DNA of 64,000 bases. Source: Wansuia hejianensis (GTDB lineage: Bacteria > Bacillota > Clostridia > Lachnospirales > Lachnospiraceae). Where the stretch lies: NCBI RefSeq assembly GCF_014337215.1, contig NZ_CP060635.1, forward strand, positions 2,431,501 through 2,495,500, in the 5' to 3' direction. The notes below the pieces were generated by a model that had not been told where the DNA came from, made no database searches, and was given only the letters and a program-made list of their open reading frames with translations. Both the position numbers and the translations under genes were made by a program. The stretch's first letter is position 1. Each line of letters opens with the position of its first letter. Below, piece after piece: positions 1 through 7,557 of the stretch.

Positions 1-1422
1 GAGCATCTTGCCCTTGGTGTTGAACATGTTGTCATTCTCCGGCTGCGGCATCGTATATCCGGCGGCCCCGGGGCCTGTCGGGATGACTGAAATTGTATAG
101 ACCGGTTCCATATCCGGCAGTACATGGAACAATATGGCATGTCCCGCCTCGTGATAAGCCGTGATCTTCTTTTCTTTATCGGAAATAATCTTGCTTTTCT
201 TTTCCGTACCCACGCCTACTTTGATAAACGCGTCCTTGATGTCTTCCTGAAGCAGATAGGCTCTGCCTGCCTTGGCCGCATGGATTGCCGCCTCATTCAG
301 AAGGTTCTCCAGCTCTGCCCCAGTGAATCCGGCTGTGGTCTGGGCGATCTGTCTCAGATCCACGTCATCCCCCAGCGGTTTGCCCTTGGCATGTACCCGC
401 AAGATCTCTTCACGACCGCGGACGTCCGGAACACCCACCATCACTCTCCGGTCAAAACGGCCGGGACGAAGGATAGCCGGATCCAGTATATCCACCCGGT
501 TCGTGGCCGCCATGACAATAATCCCTTCGTTGACACCGAAGCCATCCATCTCCACCAGCAGCTGGTTCAGCGTCTGTTCCCTCTCGTCATGTCCGCCGCC
601 CATACCGGTGCCTCTTCTCCTGGCGACTGCATCGATCTCATCGATAAACACAATACAGGGGGCATTCTTTTTCGCGTCTTCGAACAGGTCGCGCACTCTG
701 GACGCACCCACGCCTACGAACATCTCTACAAAGTCTGAACCTGAGATAGAGAAGAAGGGAACTCCTGCTTCTCCCGCCACCGCTTTGGCCAGCAGGGTCT
801 TTCCTGTTCCGGGAGGGCCTACCAGAAGCACTCCTTTCGGAATCCTGGCTCCTACCTTAATATACTTCTGGGGATGCCGCAGAAAATCTACGATTTCCAC
901 CAGATCTTCCTTCTCTTCAATCAGTCCCGCCACATCGGAAAACATGACCTTTTTGTCCTGATCTGTGGACATCCTGGCCCTGCTTTTGCCGAAATTCATC
1001 ATTTTAGCATTGGTGCCGCCGCCTCCGGCGGACCGGTTCATCAACGACATAAAAATAATCACTACAACACTGCACAGCATGACAGGAAGTATCAGCGTCA
1101 GGAAAATGCTGTCTTTGGAGACGTTATTCATCGAATAGGCAACATCCCGGTCCTTCAGCTCCTGCGCTGCTTCTTTTACGTCCGGCACGTTCACTTTCCC
1201 GCTTTCACCGTCCTGGGTCTCAAAACGGACGACGCCGGTCGGCACCTCTCCGTTCTGGTCGATGACGACCTTTGTAAGCTTCCCGGTCTCCAGAAGAGTC
1301 TGGTATTCTGTGTTAGATATGGTTTTGCTTTGACTCATCACATTGGGCAGATATATAAACAAGACGATCAATACAACAATCAGTATCGCATATGTGCCCC
1401 ATCCTTTTGACTGTTTATTCAC
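1..1422 (-). CDS. ftsH: ATP-dependent zinc metalloprotease FtsH, C-terminus cut by window edge
   Basis: Membrane-anchored AAA+ protease that degrades misfolded and regulatory membrane proteins. The reading frame is open to the left edge, so the C-terminus is missing. Visible parts in order: a TM segment at residues 9-25, a short extracytoplasmic domain, a second TM at about 104-127, Walker A GPPGTGKT near residue 201, Walker B VFIDEID near 260, and the zinc motif HEAGH near 424. The start is a GTG placed 6 nt after AGAAGGAG; no nearby ATG competes. It follows hpt in the order tilS-hpt-ftsH known from Bacillus. Confidence 0.96.
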   Translation of the reverse strand, partial: MNKQSKGWGTYAILIVVLIVLFIYLPNVMSQSKTISNTEYQTLLETGKLTKVVIDQNGEVPTGVVRFETQDGESGKVNVPDVKEAAQELKDRDVAYSMNNVSKDSIFLTLILPVMLCSVVVIIFMSLMNRSAGGGGTNAKMMNFGKSRARMSTDQDKKVMFSDVAGLIEEKEDLVEIVDFLRHPQKYIKVGARIPKGVLLVGPPGTGKTLLAKAVAGEAGVPFFSISGSDFVEMFVGVGASRVRDLFEDAKKNAPCIVFIDEIDAVARRRGTGMGGGHDEREQTLNQLLVEMDGFGVNEGIIVMAATNRVDILDPAILRPGRFDRRVMVGVPDVRGREEILRVHAKGKPLGDDVDLRQIAQTTAGFTGAELENLLNEAAIHAAKAGRAYLLQEDIKDAFIKVGVGTEKKSKIISDKEKKITAYHEAGHAILFHVLPDMEPVYTISVIPTGPGAAGYTMPQPENDNMFNTKGKML

Positions 1423-1446
1423 TTTATTCTCCTTCTAATGCCTGTT

Positions 1447-1974
1447 CTATGAGAGCTCCACTACCCCTATGTAGGGCAGGTTCCGGTATTTCTGCGCATA
1501 ATCGAGGCCATAGCCCACCACAAATTCATCCGGTATCTGAAATCCGCAGTAATCCACCTGCACATTGCCCACAACCCGTCGTTCCGGTTTATCCAGCAGC
1601 GTGCACAGACGCAGGCTTTTCGGATGCCGTTTCTTTAAAATTTCTATGAGATAGCCAAGCGTCCTGCCGGAATCTATGATATCCTCAACGATCAGCACAT
1701 CCTTCCCTTCCAGCGGCTGATCCAGGTCTTTCACGATTCTCACTACCCCGCTGGAGCTGGTACCGCTCCCATAGCTGGATACCGACATGAAATCCATGGT
1801 GACCGGCACAGTTATCCGTTTGGCCAGCTCGCACATAAAGAATACGCCGCCCTTCAGAACACAAATCAAATGAATTTCTCTTCCTTCATACTCCTGGCTG
1901 ATCGCCTCTCCAAGTTCCCTGATCCGGGCTGCAACCCTCTCTTCTTCAATCATCGTCCGGATTCTCTCACTCAT
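1447..1974 (-). CDS. hpt: hypoxanthine phosphoribosyltransferase
   Basis: Purine salvage enzyme of 175 aa that joins hypoxanthine or guanine to PRPP. The PRPP-binding loop EDIIDSGRT sits at about residues 96-104, and the length is normal for the family. The ATG follows AGGAGGAAATACAC. The gene overlaps the end of tilS by 8 nt, which suggests translational coupling, and ftsH follows 24 nt after its stop. This three-gene order is conserved in Firmicutes. Confidence 0.96.
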   Translation of the reverse strand: MSERIRTMIEEERVAARIRELGEAISQEYEGREIHLICVLKGGVFFMCELAKRITVPVTMDFMSVSSYGSGTSSSGVVRIVKDLDQPLEGKDVLIVEDIIDSGRTLGYLIEILKKRHPKSLRLCTLLDKPERRVVGNVQVDYCGFQIPDEFVVGYGLDYAQKYRNLPYIGVVELS

Positions 1975-3370
1975 GTGTATTTCCTCCTGTTATCTGTATG
2001 TGCAATACATGTCTCGTATTATTGTCTATTTTGCAGCTTTCGCTGATGCGGTGTCCGGCCACCCAGAAAATCTCCGGGCCGGAAGCCAGAAGCGGTATGG
2101 AATCCCTTTCCTGCCTGGGAATCTTCTGATCGATCATATAATCCTTTAGCTTCTTTCTTCCGCCGTTTTTATCAATCACAAGAAAATCTCCTTGTTTTCT
2201 GGTGCGAATGACCAAACTATTTTTTATTTTATCATAGTCCAGCCATTTCGTATACGCCTTTTCCGGGATTTTTTCACCGTTTCTCTCATAAATTCCGCAG
2301 ACAGCTTCATATTCCCCAAAGCAGAACCGGGCGCTGCTTCCCACAGGCACCAGTCCCTCTGGCAGCGGTACCGGCTCCGGCTTCTTTGGCCCGGCCCCGC
2401 CGCCTGCCTTCAGGCAGACTCCACGGTAATCCCTGATCCCCGTAATTCCATAGGGCAGACAGATTCTTTTTCCCGTCTGCATGCTCATCAGCCCCCTGAC
2501 CATGGACACATGGCTGCGGGTAAGATTTTTTCTGGCGCCTGCCAGCCTCTGCAGGCATTCTAATATCATATAGCCCTGGAGAATTTCAGGTTCTCCGAGA
2601 AGGCCCTCCAGAATCATCAGCCGGTTCCCCTGATCCAGAACCAGCTCCTTCATCCGCTTCAGGGCCTCCTCCCGCAGAAAATGTCCGGCCGCTTCCAGAT
2701 CTCCTGCTGCCTCCGCCATGTGGCGCACTGTCTGCACATTTACGCGCCGTTCCAGATAAGGTATCATCTGATGCCTGATACTGTTCCGCGTATAATCATC
2801 CTCCAGATTGGTACTGTCTGTCCTCCAGACGATCCCTCTGTTGTTTAGATCATGCTCTATTTCTTCCCGGCTTATACAGAGCAGGGGCCGGATAATCGCT
2901 CCGTTTACAGGACGGATCGCCGCCATCCCCGGCAGGGAGGTGCCCCTGGCAAGATGGAAGAGCAAAGTCTCCGCCATGTCGTTCTGGTGGTGGGCCAGGG
3001 CGATCTTCGTGGCGCCGCGGCGCTCCAGACATTCCTGATACGCCTGCCGGCGCACCATCCGTCCGGCCTCCTCCAGCCCCATATGATTCTCCGCCGCCAG
3101 CTCAGCCACCGGACGGGCATAGACAAAGAGCGGTATTCCCCGCTCTCTGCAAAGTTGTTCCACAAACGCCTGATCCCCGTCGCTCTCCTCCCCGCGGAGG
3201 CCATGATTGACATGCACCGCCTGCAGCCGGAGGGACAGTTTCTCCGCCAGCTCCTGGAGAGCCAGCAGCAGGTACACAGAATCAGCGCCGCCGGAAAGGC
3301 CTATACAGACCACGTCTCCCGGCGCCGTCATCTGATATTGATTCATATAGTCCAGAATTCTTTTCTTCAT
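1967..3370 (-). CDS. tilS: tRNA(Ile)-lysidine synthase
   Basis: ATP-dependent enzyme (467 aa) that turns C34 of the CAU-anticodon tRNA-Ile into lysidine so that it reads AUA codons. The N-terminal PP-loop SGGADS is at residues 26-31; the C-terminal part is the TilS substrate-binding extension. The chosen ATG has AGGAG 7 nt upstream; a TTG two codons earlier would be too close to it. It lies between spoIIE and hpt. Confidence 0.94.
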   Translation of the reverse strand: MKKRILDYMNQYQMTAPGDVVCIGLSGGADSVYLLLALQELAEKLSLRLQAVHVNHGLRGEESDGDQAFVEQLCRERGIPLFVYARPVAELAAENHMGLEEAGRMVRRQAYQECLERRGATKIALAHHQNDMAETLLFHLARGTSLPGMAAIRPVNGAIIRPLLCISREEIEHDLNNRGIVWRTDSTNLEDDYTRNSIRHQMIPYLERRVNVQTVRHMAEAAGDLEAAGHFLREEALKRMKELVLDQGNRLMILEGLLGEPEILQGYMILECLQRLAGARKNLTRSHVSMVRGLMSMQTGKRICLPYGITGIRDYRGVCLKAGGGAGPKKPEPVPLPEGLVPVGSSARFCFGEYEAVCGIYERNGEKIPEKAYTKWLDYDKIKNSLVIRTRKQGDFLVIDKNGGRKKLKDYMIDQKIPRQERDSIPLLASGPEIFWVAGHRISESCKIDNNTRHVLHIQITGGNTHE

Positions 3371-3394
3371 TCGCAAACTCCTGAGTTTCAGCTC

Positions 3395-4882
3395 CTACGC
3401 TTTTTTCCACACGCCTGCCACAAGCACCGTCATATCATCCTTCGCACGGTATTCACAGTAGCTCAGCACCCTTTCCAGCACGGCACGTCCAAATTCTCTG
3501 GGCGAGGTGCTGTGGATATTCAGCAATATTTCCTTCATGGTCTCTTCCTCCTGCTTCAGCGGCAGCGCGTCCAGAACTCCATCCGTAACCATCACCAGAT
3601 AGTCTCCATCATACAGCTTTTTGACCGAAGTGTCAAAATCCAGCTGCTGTACCAGGCCCGCCGCCAGACTGGTAGAGCTGATCGTCTCGACCCACTGGTC
3701 CCTCCGGATAAAGGTCGTGGCAGCCCCAGCTTTCAGAAAGCTGCAGACGCCGGTATAGAGATCCAACGAGCAGAGATCCACCGTGGAAAACATCCCGTCG
3801 CTTCTCTGAAGCACAAGGGCCGAATTAATCATCTTGGCCGCTGTCTCTCTGGAAAATCCTGAAGTGATGAATTCCTCCAGCAGTTCCACAACCGCCTCGC
3901 TCTCACGGCTGGCCGCCAGGCCGGAACCCATGCCGTCCGAAAGGCACATCACCAGCTGGCCATCCTCATCGCAGCAGGTGTAGCTGTCCCCCGAAACGGT
4001 TTCCTTGTCTTTAGTCACCTTAGCCGCGCTGTACAGCACCCGGTAATTGGTATCCTCTGTAAAGAACACCGTGGTGTAATCACTGTTCAGCACGTTGCGC
4101 CCCTCCTTGGCAGCGATCAGCCGGGTATCACAGATCGCGGACAATTGCCTGGCAATCTCCCCTACCGTCACACACTGTCCTCCCCGGACACGCATGGTGA
4201 CAAAGATCTTCAGGCGGTCCTCCGGCTTTTCCAGCATCCACATTTTTTTCACAACCACATGCTGCTTCTTCAGCGTCTTCCGTGCCTGTTCCTCCAGTTC
4301 GTGGGGAACTCCTGTAATACTGTAAATATCCTCTGCGGCCATCTGCATGATATGAGCCACCTCCCCCAGCTGCTCCGCAACTGCCAGCCGGTTCTCAATC
4401 AGCCGGTTATTCCACAGAAGATCCTGCCTGGCCCGGACGTACTGGCCCCGGATCTCTTCCAAAAATTTCGCCCCGTTAATACAGTGTTCCACCCAGTCTC
4501 CGAACGCCAGGGCGATGTGCTCCTGTTCCCCGTCCTCCAGCGCATTCAGAAGCTCACAGCCCTGCTGGTACGTCAGGTGAAAGCAGAGATTCCAGCAGGA
4601 TTCTGCTTTCGGACATCTGGAACAGATTCCCTTCTGCATTTTATCAAAGATTTCCTCCACTTCCGGAGCTGTCAGGTGTTCCTTCCGAAAAGGCATGTTA
4701 TAGAATGAATTCGCCAGTTTCTGAAAGGATGCCGCATATTTTTCCATTTGTTCTTTCTGGGGATGGTGTTCGTATATCTCAGACAGGCCTCTGTCTTTTC
4801 TTCCTGATAAGACAGTTTTTGCCATGTCCCGTATCACTAGAACAGCAATGATCCCGAGCATGGCAATAATTACTTCGTGCAT
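3395..4882 (-). CDS. spoIIE: SpoIIE-type PP2C phosphatase, short form
   Basis: Sporulation phosphatase expected to dephosphorylate SpoIIAA and so activate sigma-F in the forespore. The C-terminal half is a PP2C domain with the metal motifs DGMGSG and DDMTVLVAG. The protein has 495 aa and only one TM segment at residues 5-22, whereas B. subtilis SpoIIE has 827 aa and ten TM segments; a Cys-rich stretch (CSRCPKAESCWNLC) follows the TM. The ATG at 4882 has AGGAGGGG about 8 nt upstream and is preferred over a longer start at 4939. Its place upstream of tilS and its promoter (see 4969-5034) support the identity despite the missing membrane domain. Confidence 0.88.
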   Translation of the reverse strand: MHEVIIAMLGIIAVLVIRDMAKTVLSGRKDRGLSEIYEHHPQKEQMEKYAASFQKLANSFYNMPFRKEHLTAPEVEEIFDKMQKGICSRCPKAESCWNLCFHLTYQQGCELLNALEDGEQEHIALAFGDWVEHCINGAKFLEEIRGQYVRARQDLLWNNRLIENRLAVAEQLGEVAHIMQMAAEDIYSITGVPHELEEQARKTLKKQHVVVKKMWMLEKPEDRLKIFVTMRVRGGQCVTVGEIARQLSAICDTRLIAAKEGRNVLNSDYTTVFFTEDTNYRVLYSAAKVTKDKETVSGDSYTCCDEDGQLVMCLSDGMGSGLAASRESEAVVELLEEFITSGFSRETAAKMINSALVLQRSDGMFSTVDLCSLDLYTGVCSFLKAGAATTFIRRDQWVETISSTSLAAGLVQQLDFDTSVKKLYDGDYLVMVTDGVLDALPLKQEEETMKEILLNIHSTSPREFGRAVLERVLSYCEYRAKDDMTVLVAGVWKKA

Positions 4883-4968
4883 CTGATGCTCCCCTCCTGC
4901 CCAATCCGGCCCCGGCCGGACATTCTTCCAGTACATCACCCGGAATCCCCGGACATGTGCTAGGGAGT

Positions 4969-5034
4969 ATTATAGACGCTTACACTTAAAAACTTTGTCA
5001 AAGATCTTAGAAAAATCCAAAAAACTTTTCAACA
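4969..5034 (-). promoter_or_regulatory. spoIIE promoter with 21-bp spacer and Spo0A-box-like sites
   Basis: On the minus strand a perfect -35 TTGACA (4996-5001) is separated by 21 nt from a perfect -10 TATAAT (4969-4974). The spoIIE promoter of B. subtilis has the same atypical 21-bp spacer and is activated by Spo0A~P bound next to sigma-A polymerase. TGTTGAA (5028-5034) and TTTGACA over the -35 each match the 0A box TGTCGAA or its complement with one mismatch. Confidence 0.8.
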
Positions 5035-5046
5035 AAAATCGTAATA

Positions 5047-5367
5047 TTAGTTTGATTCCTTAAATATGATCTCACCGTCTTTTACAAGACCCAGCTTATC
5101 CTTCGCCACCTTCTCCAGATATTCGTCGCTCTGCATATATTCCTGCATCTCACTGATATCCTCAGTCCTCTGATTCTCGTTCTCTATCTGTTGCTCCAGC
5201 TCAGAAGTCCGCTGTTGGTTGGATGACAGTTTGGCATTTAATTTCTGCCCCTGCACCAGCAAGGTCACCATGAGTACACATACAACAAAAGTAATTCCTA
5301 TCATTGTCACTTTATTCTGATGTGCTTTCATTGCTCTGCGGCTGTTTCTGCTTTTTTCTTTTTTCAT
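5047..5367 (-). CDS. divIC: septum formation initiator DivIC/FtsB family protein
   Basis: Small bitopic division protein (106 aa) that bridges FtsL and the divisome. It has a basic N-terminus, one TM at about residues 22-41, and a coiled coil rich in Q, E and N after it, ending in the family-typical region with KDKLGLVKDGEIIF. The ATG follows GGAGGAAAGC. It overlaps the 3' end of yabQ by 56 nt. Position between yabQ and spoIIE matches Bacillus divIC. Confidence 0.9.
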   Translation of the reverse strand: MKKEKSRNSRRAMKAHQNKVTMIGITFVVCVLMVTLLVQGQKLNAKLSSNQQRTSELEQQIENENQRTEDISEMQEYMQSDEYLEKVAKDKLGLVKDGEIIFKESN

Positions 5368-5854
5368 GCTTTCCTCCGGGGGCGCATTTTCTGCGCCTGG
5401 GTTTCTGGGATGGATGAAGGCTGCCTTCTTCCTTTTTTTCGCCCCTAGAATTGTTTACATAAATTTTAAACCGAAACAACTGATTTTTCAACCTTTTTAT
5501 TATTTTTTTTACTCCTTTTAGCGGTATTCCTAATATTTTTTTACATCCGTTCAACAGCCACGCGCCGCATTTGACAAAAGGAGTGCTGATGCTTGCAGAA
5601 CATGCAAATACTCCCAGCAGAACTCCGGCAAACAGATATGCCCTCAAAATTCCACTGTTTTCCTGATAAAATTTGCTGAATAAATAGACGGCACAGAAAA
5701 CCCAGTAAATAATATCCTCCGTGGCCGTCAATATTTTCCCATGCCGGAAAGCCTTGCGGAATATTCGCAGAATATCATAGAGAAGCAGCAGGCTTGCCCC
5801 ATACCAGAATGACTTGACAAACAGCAGGAGTTCCCTGGTCATATACCCGCTCAT
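5312..5854 (-). CDS. yabQ: spore cortex protein YabQ
   Basis: Predicted membrane protein of 180 aa for spore cortex formation, made in the mother cell in Bacillus. At least two hydrophobic segments occupy the first 100 residues, followed by a basic tail (KKIIKRLKNQLFRFK). Identity rests on length, topology and position between yabP and divIC. The ATG at 5854 has only a weak RBS; the ATG four codons later (MTRELLLF) is an alternative. The long 3' overlap with divIC is unusual but both frames look real. Confidence 0.8.
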   Translation of the reverse strand: MSGYMTRELLLFVKSFWYGASLLLLYDILRIFRKAFRHGKILTATEDIIYWVFCAVYLFSKFYQENSGILRAYLFAGVLLGVFACSASISTPFVKCGAWLLNGCKKILGIPLKGVKKIIKRLKNQLFRFKIYVNNSRGEKKEEGSLHPSQKPRRRKCAPGGKHEKRKKQKQPQSNESTSE

Positions 5855-5859
5855 AGAGC

Positions 5860-6129
5860 TTACCCAAAGAGCCGGGACAGAAGCGAGCCCTGCTTTTGCT
5901 TCGGTTCCTGCCCGGTATACAGGAGGGCGTCCACCTGCCCTTCCAGGTCCACTTCGCCCTTTTCAAGCTCCAGCCTGCTCACGTGAAGCTCTTTCCCCTT
6001 GACTGTCAGCATCCCCTGGCTTGTTTTCAGCAGTATCTCATGCTCATCAAAAGAAAACACATCCACAACCCCCGTGATTGTGCCTTCCTTGCGCTGGGAA
6101 AGTGTCAGCCGGTGCAAGCGTTCTTCCAT
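5860..6129 (-). CDS. yabP: sporulation protein YabP
   Basis: Small YabP/YqfC-family sporulation protein (89 aa) needed for cortex assembly in the mother cell. It shows the family pattern of a beta-rich core with a GMLTVKGKELHV stretch followed by LEKGEVDLEGQVDALLY. I chose the ATG at 6129 because GGAGG lies 8 nt upstream; an ATG at 6144 would overlap that RBS. The RBS itself forms the right arm of a hairpin (see 6136-6176). yabQ follows 5 nt after the stop. Confidence 0.85.
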   Translation of the reverse strand: MEERLHRLTLSQRKEGTITGVVDVFSFDEHEILLKTSQGMLTVKGKELHVSRLELEKGEVDLEGQVDALLYTGQEPKQKQGSLLSRLFG

Positions 6130-6135
6130 ACAAAA

Positions 6136-6176
6136 GGCCTCCATATAATGGTCTATTCTCCATTATATGGGGGCCT
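6136..6176 (-). terminator. perfect hairpin ending hup-rqcP and covering the yabP RBS
   Basis: Two arms, each holding CCATATAATGG or its complement next to GGCC, form a long near-perfect stem with a short loop. The minus-strand transcript ends the hairpin in UUUUG, as a modest intrinsic terminator for rqcP. The right arm contains GGAGG, the ribosome binding site of yabP, so read-through RNA would hide it. Confidence 0.75.
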
Positions 6177-6191
6177 TTTTATACTTATTCC
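6162..6191 (-). promoter_or_regulatory. possible sigma-E-type promoter of yabP
   Basis: GGAATAAG (6184-6191), 14 nt, then CATATAAT (6162-6169) resembles a sigma-E promoter (-10 consensus CATACAnT), which drives yabP in the mother cell of Bacillus. The start site would fall near 6154, inside the loop of the hairpin, leaving the RBS unpaired. The -35 match is only fair. Confidence 0.4.
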
Positions 6192-6195
6192 TGGT

Positions 6196-6435
6196 TTATA
6201 AATACCGGTACAGTTCCTGTGCTTCTTCCTTCCTGACGGTCTCCTGCACATTCAGTACCTCTACCCGGACAGATTTCGTGCCGAATAAGATCTCCAGCAC
6301 ATCGCCTGCCTTCACCTGGGCCGATGCCTTAGCCGGCTTGTCATTGATGAGAACTCTGCCTGCATCACACGCCTCATTCGCTACGCTGCGGCGCTTGATC
6401 AGCCGGGACACTTTCAGATATTTATCAAGTCTCAT
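6196..6435 (-). CDS. rqcP: S4-domain RNA-binding protein RqcP (YabO)
   Basis: Seventy-nine-residue protein consisting of one S4 domain (MRLDKYLKVSRLIKRRSVA, then GRVLINDKPAKAS). RqcP works with RqcH on stalled 50S subunits during C-terminal alanine tailing in ribosome quality control. It starts 3 nt after the hup stop with no clear own RBS, so translation is probably coupled. The hup-rqcP pair is conserved in Firmicutes. Confidence 0.9.
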   Translation of the reverse strand: MRLDKYLKVSRLIKRRSVANEACDAGRVLINDKPAKASAQVKAGDVLEILFGTKSVRVEVLNVQETVRKEEAQELYRYL

Positions 6436-6438
6436 AAA

Positions 6439-6711
6439 TTAGTTCATCATATCCTTTAATGCTTTTCCGGCTTTAAACTTCGGAGTCTTAGATGCTTTGA
6501 TCTTCATGGTCGCTCCGGTCTGGGGATTTCTACCCTCTCTTGCAGCCCTCTCGGATACCTCGAAGGTACCGAATCCTACCAGCTGTACTTTTCCTCCGTT
6601 CTTCAGTTCTGCGGAAACAACATCAACGAAAGCTTTCAAAGCTGCTTCGGTATCTTTTTTAGATAACTGGGTCTGCTCAGCCATGGCTGCTACTAATTCT
6701 GTTTTGTTCAT
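6439..6711 (-). CDS. hup: DNA-binding protein HU
   Basis: Nucleoid protein of 90 aa that bends DNA as a dimer. It has the full family signature, including GFGTFEVSERAAREGRNPQTG on the DNA-binding arm and KASKTPKFKAGKALKD at the end. The ATG follows AGGAGGAGATTTACTC. A sigma-A promoter lies upstream at 6822-6850, and rqcP follows in the same transcript. Confidence 0.97.
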   Translation of the reverse strand: MNKTELVAAMAEQTQLSKKDTEAALKAFVDVVSAELKNGGKVQLVGFGTFEVSERAAREGRNPQTGATMKIKASKTPKFKAGKALKDMMN

Positions 6712-6821
6712 GAGTAAATCTCCTCCTGTGTTTTCTTCCTAATCATTCTTTAAGCTAAATTAATATCAGACGCCCACTTTTCTCAGGGAGGTGAGCGAAT
6801 GCTATCATAACTCTACAAATA

Positions 6822-6850
6822 TTTATATACTCAGGATGCCCGTTTGTCAA
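6822..6850 (-). promoter_or_regulatory. sigma-A promoter of hup
   Basis: TTGACA (6845-6850), 17 nt, TATAAA (6822-6827) on the minus strand, about 110 nt upstream of the hup start. Near-consensus, as fits a highly expressed gene; mazG ends next to its -35. Confidence 0.75.
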
Positions 6851-6852
6851 GG

Positions 6853-7554
6853 TCATTCCGGTATTTCATACATTTTTAACAACTTCTCCAGGGCCTCTGT
6901 CAGCGCCTCTTCTCCATTTATTTCCAGCAGCCTGAGAATATTGCAAACCTGCAGTAAGACCTCGCCGGCTTTCTCCCTGATCTTTTCCGGCTTCTCCTCT
7001 GCCAGCATCTGTTCCAGGCTGTCTGACGCCTCCTGGAAGCTGTCCTTCTCATTCTGGAATACCCCATAATACCGGTCCAGCTTCTTCAGGACCTTGGAAG
7101 TCCGTATCAGAGACGGAAGGCTGTGTGGGATCGCCGCGATTTCTTCTTCAGGCGTCAAATCGCCCTTTTCTTTTTTCTTCAGTTCCTCCCAGTTCTGGAG
7201 CACCTTCTGCGCCGTATCCGCCTCCGCGGTCCCGAATACATGGGGATGGCGGTAAATCATCTTCCGGCTGATTCCGTCCACCACGTCATCCAGGCTGAAC
7301 AACCCCTCCTCCTCCGCAATCTGGCTGTGAAGGAATACCTGCATCATCACATCCCCCAGCTCCTCACAGAGGTTGTCCGGCTTGCCTGTCTCGTCCAGAA
7401 TCCGGATGCCGTCCACCACTTCATAGGCTTCTTCAATCATGCAGCTTTTCAACGACGCATGGGTCTGCTCCCGGTCCCAGGGACAGCCCTCCGGAGCGCG
7501 CAGCTTCGCTATGATCCTGCGAAAATCTTCATACGTATATTTCTCATCCTTCAT
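6853..7554 (-). CDS. mazG: nucleoside triphosphate pyrophosphohydrolase MazG
   Basis: Hydrolyses NTPs and dNTPs to the monophosphate, a house-cleaning role. The 233-aa protein begins with the hallmark LRAPEGCPWDREQTHASLK and the metal-binding helices EEAYEVVDGI and EELGDVMMQVFLH, followed by the second half of the MazG fold (KMIYRHPHVFG). It starts immediately after the phosphomutase stop with a weak RBS, suggesting coupling, and is followed by hup as in Bacillus and many clostridia. Confidence 0.94.
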   Translation of the reverse strand: MKDEKYTYEDFRRIIAKLRAPEGCPWDREQTHASLKSCMIEEAYEVVDGIRILDETGKPDNLCEELGDVMMQVFLHSQIAEEEGLFSLDDVVDGISRKMIYRHPHVFGTAEADTAQKVLQNWEELKKKEKGDLTPEEEIAAIPHSLPSLIRTSKVLKKLDRYYGVFQNEKDSFQEASDSLEQMLAEEKPEKIREKAGEVLLQVCNILRLLEINGEEALTEALEKLLKMYEIPE

Positions 7555-7557
7555 GGG

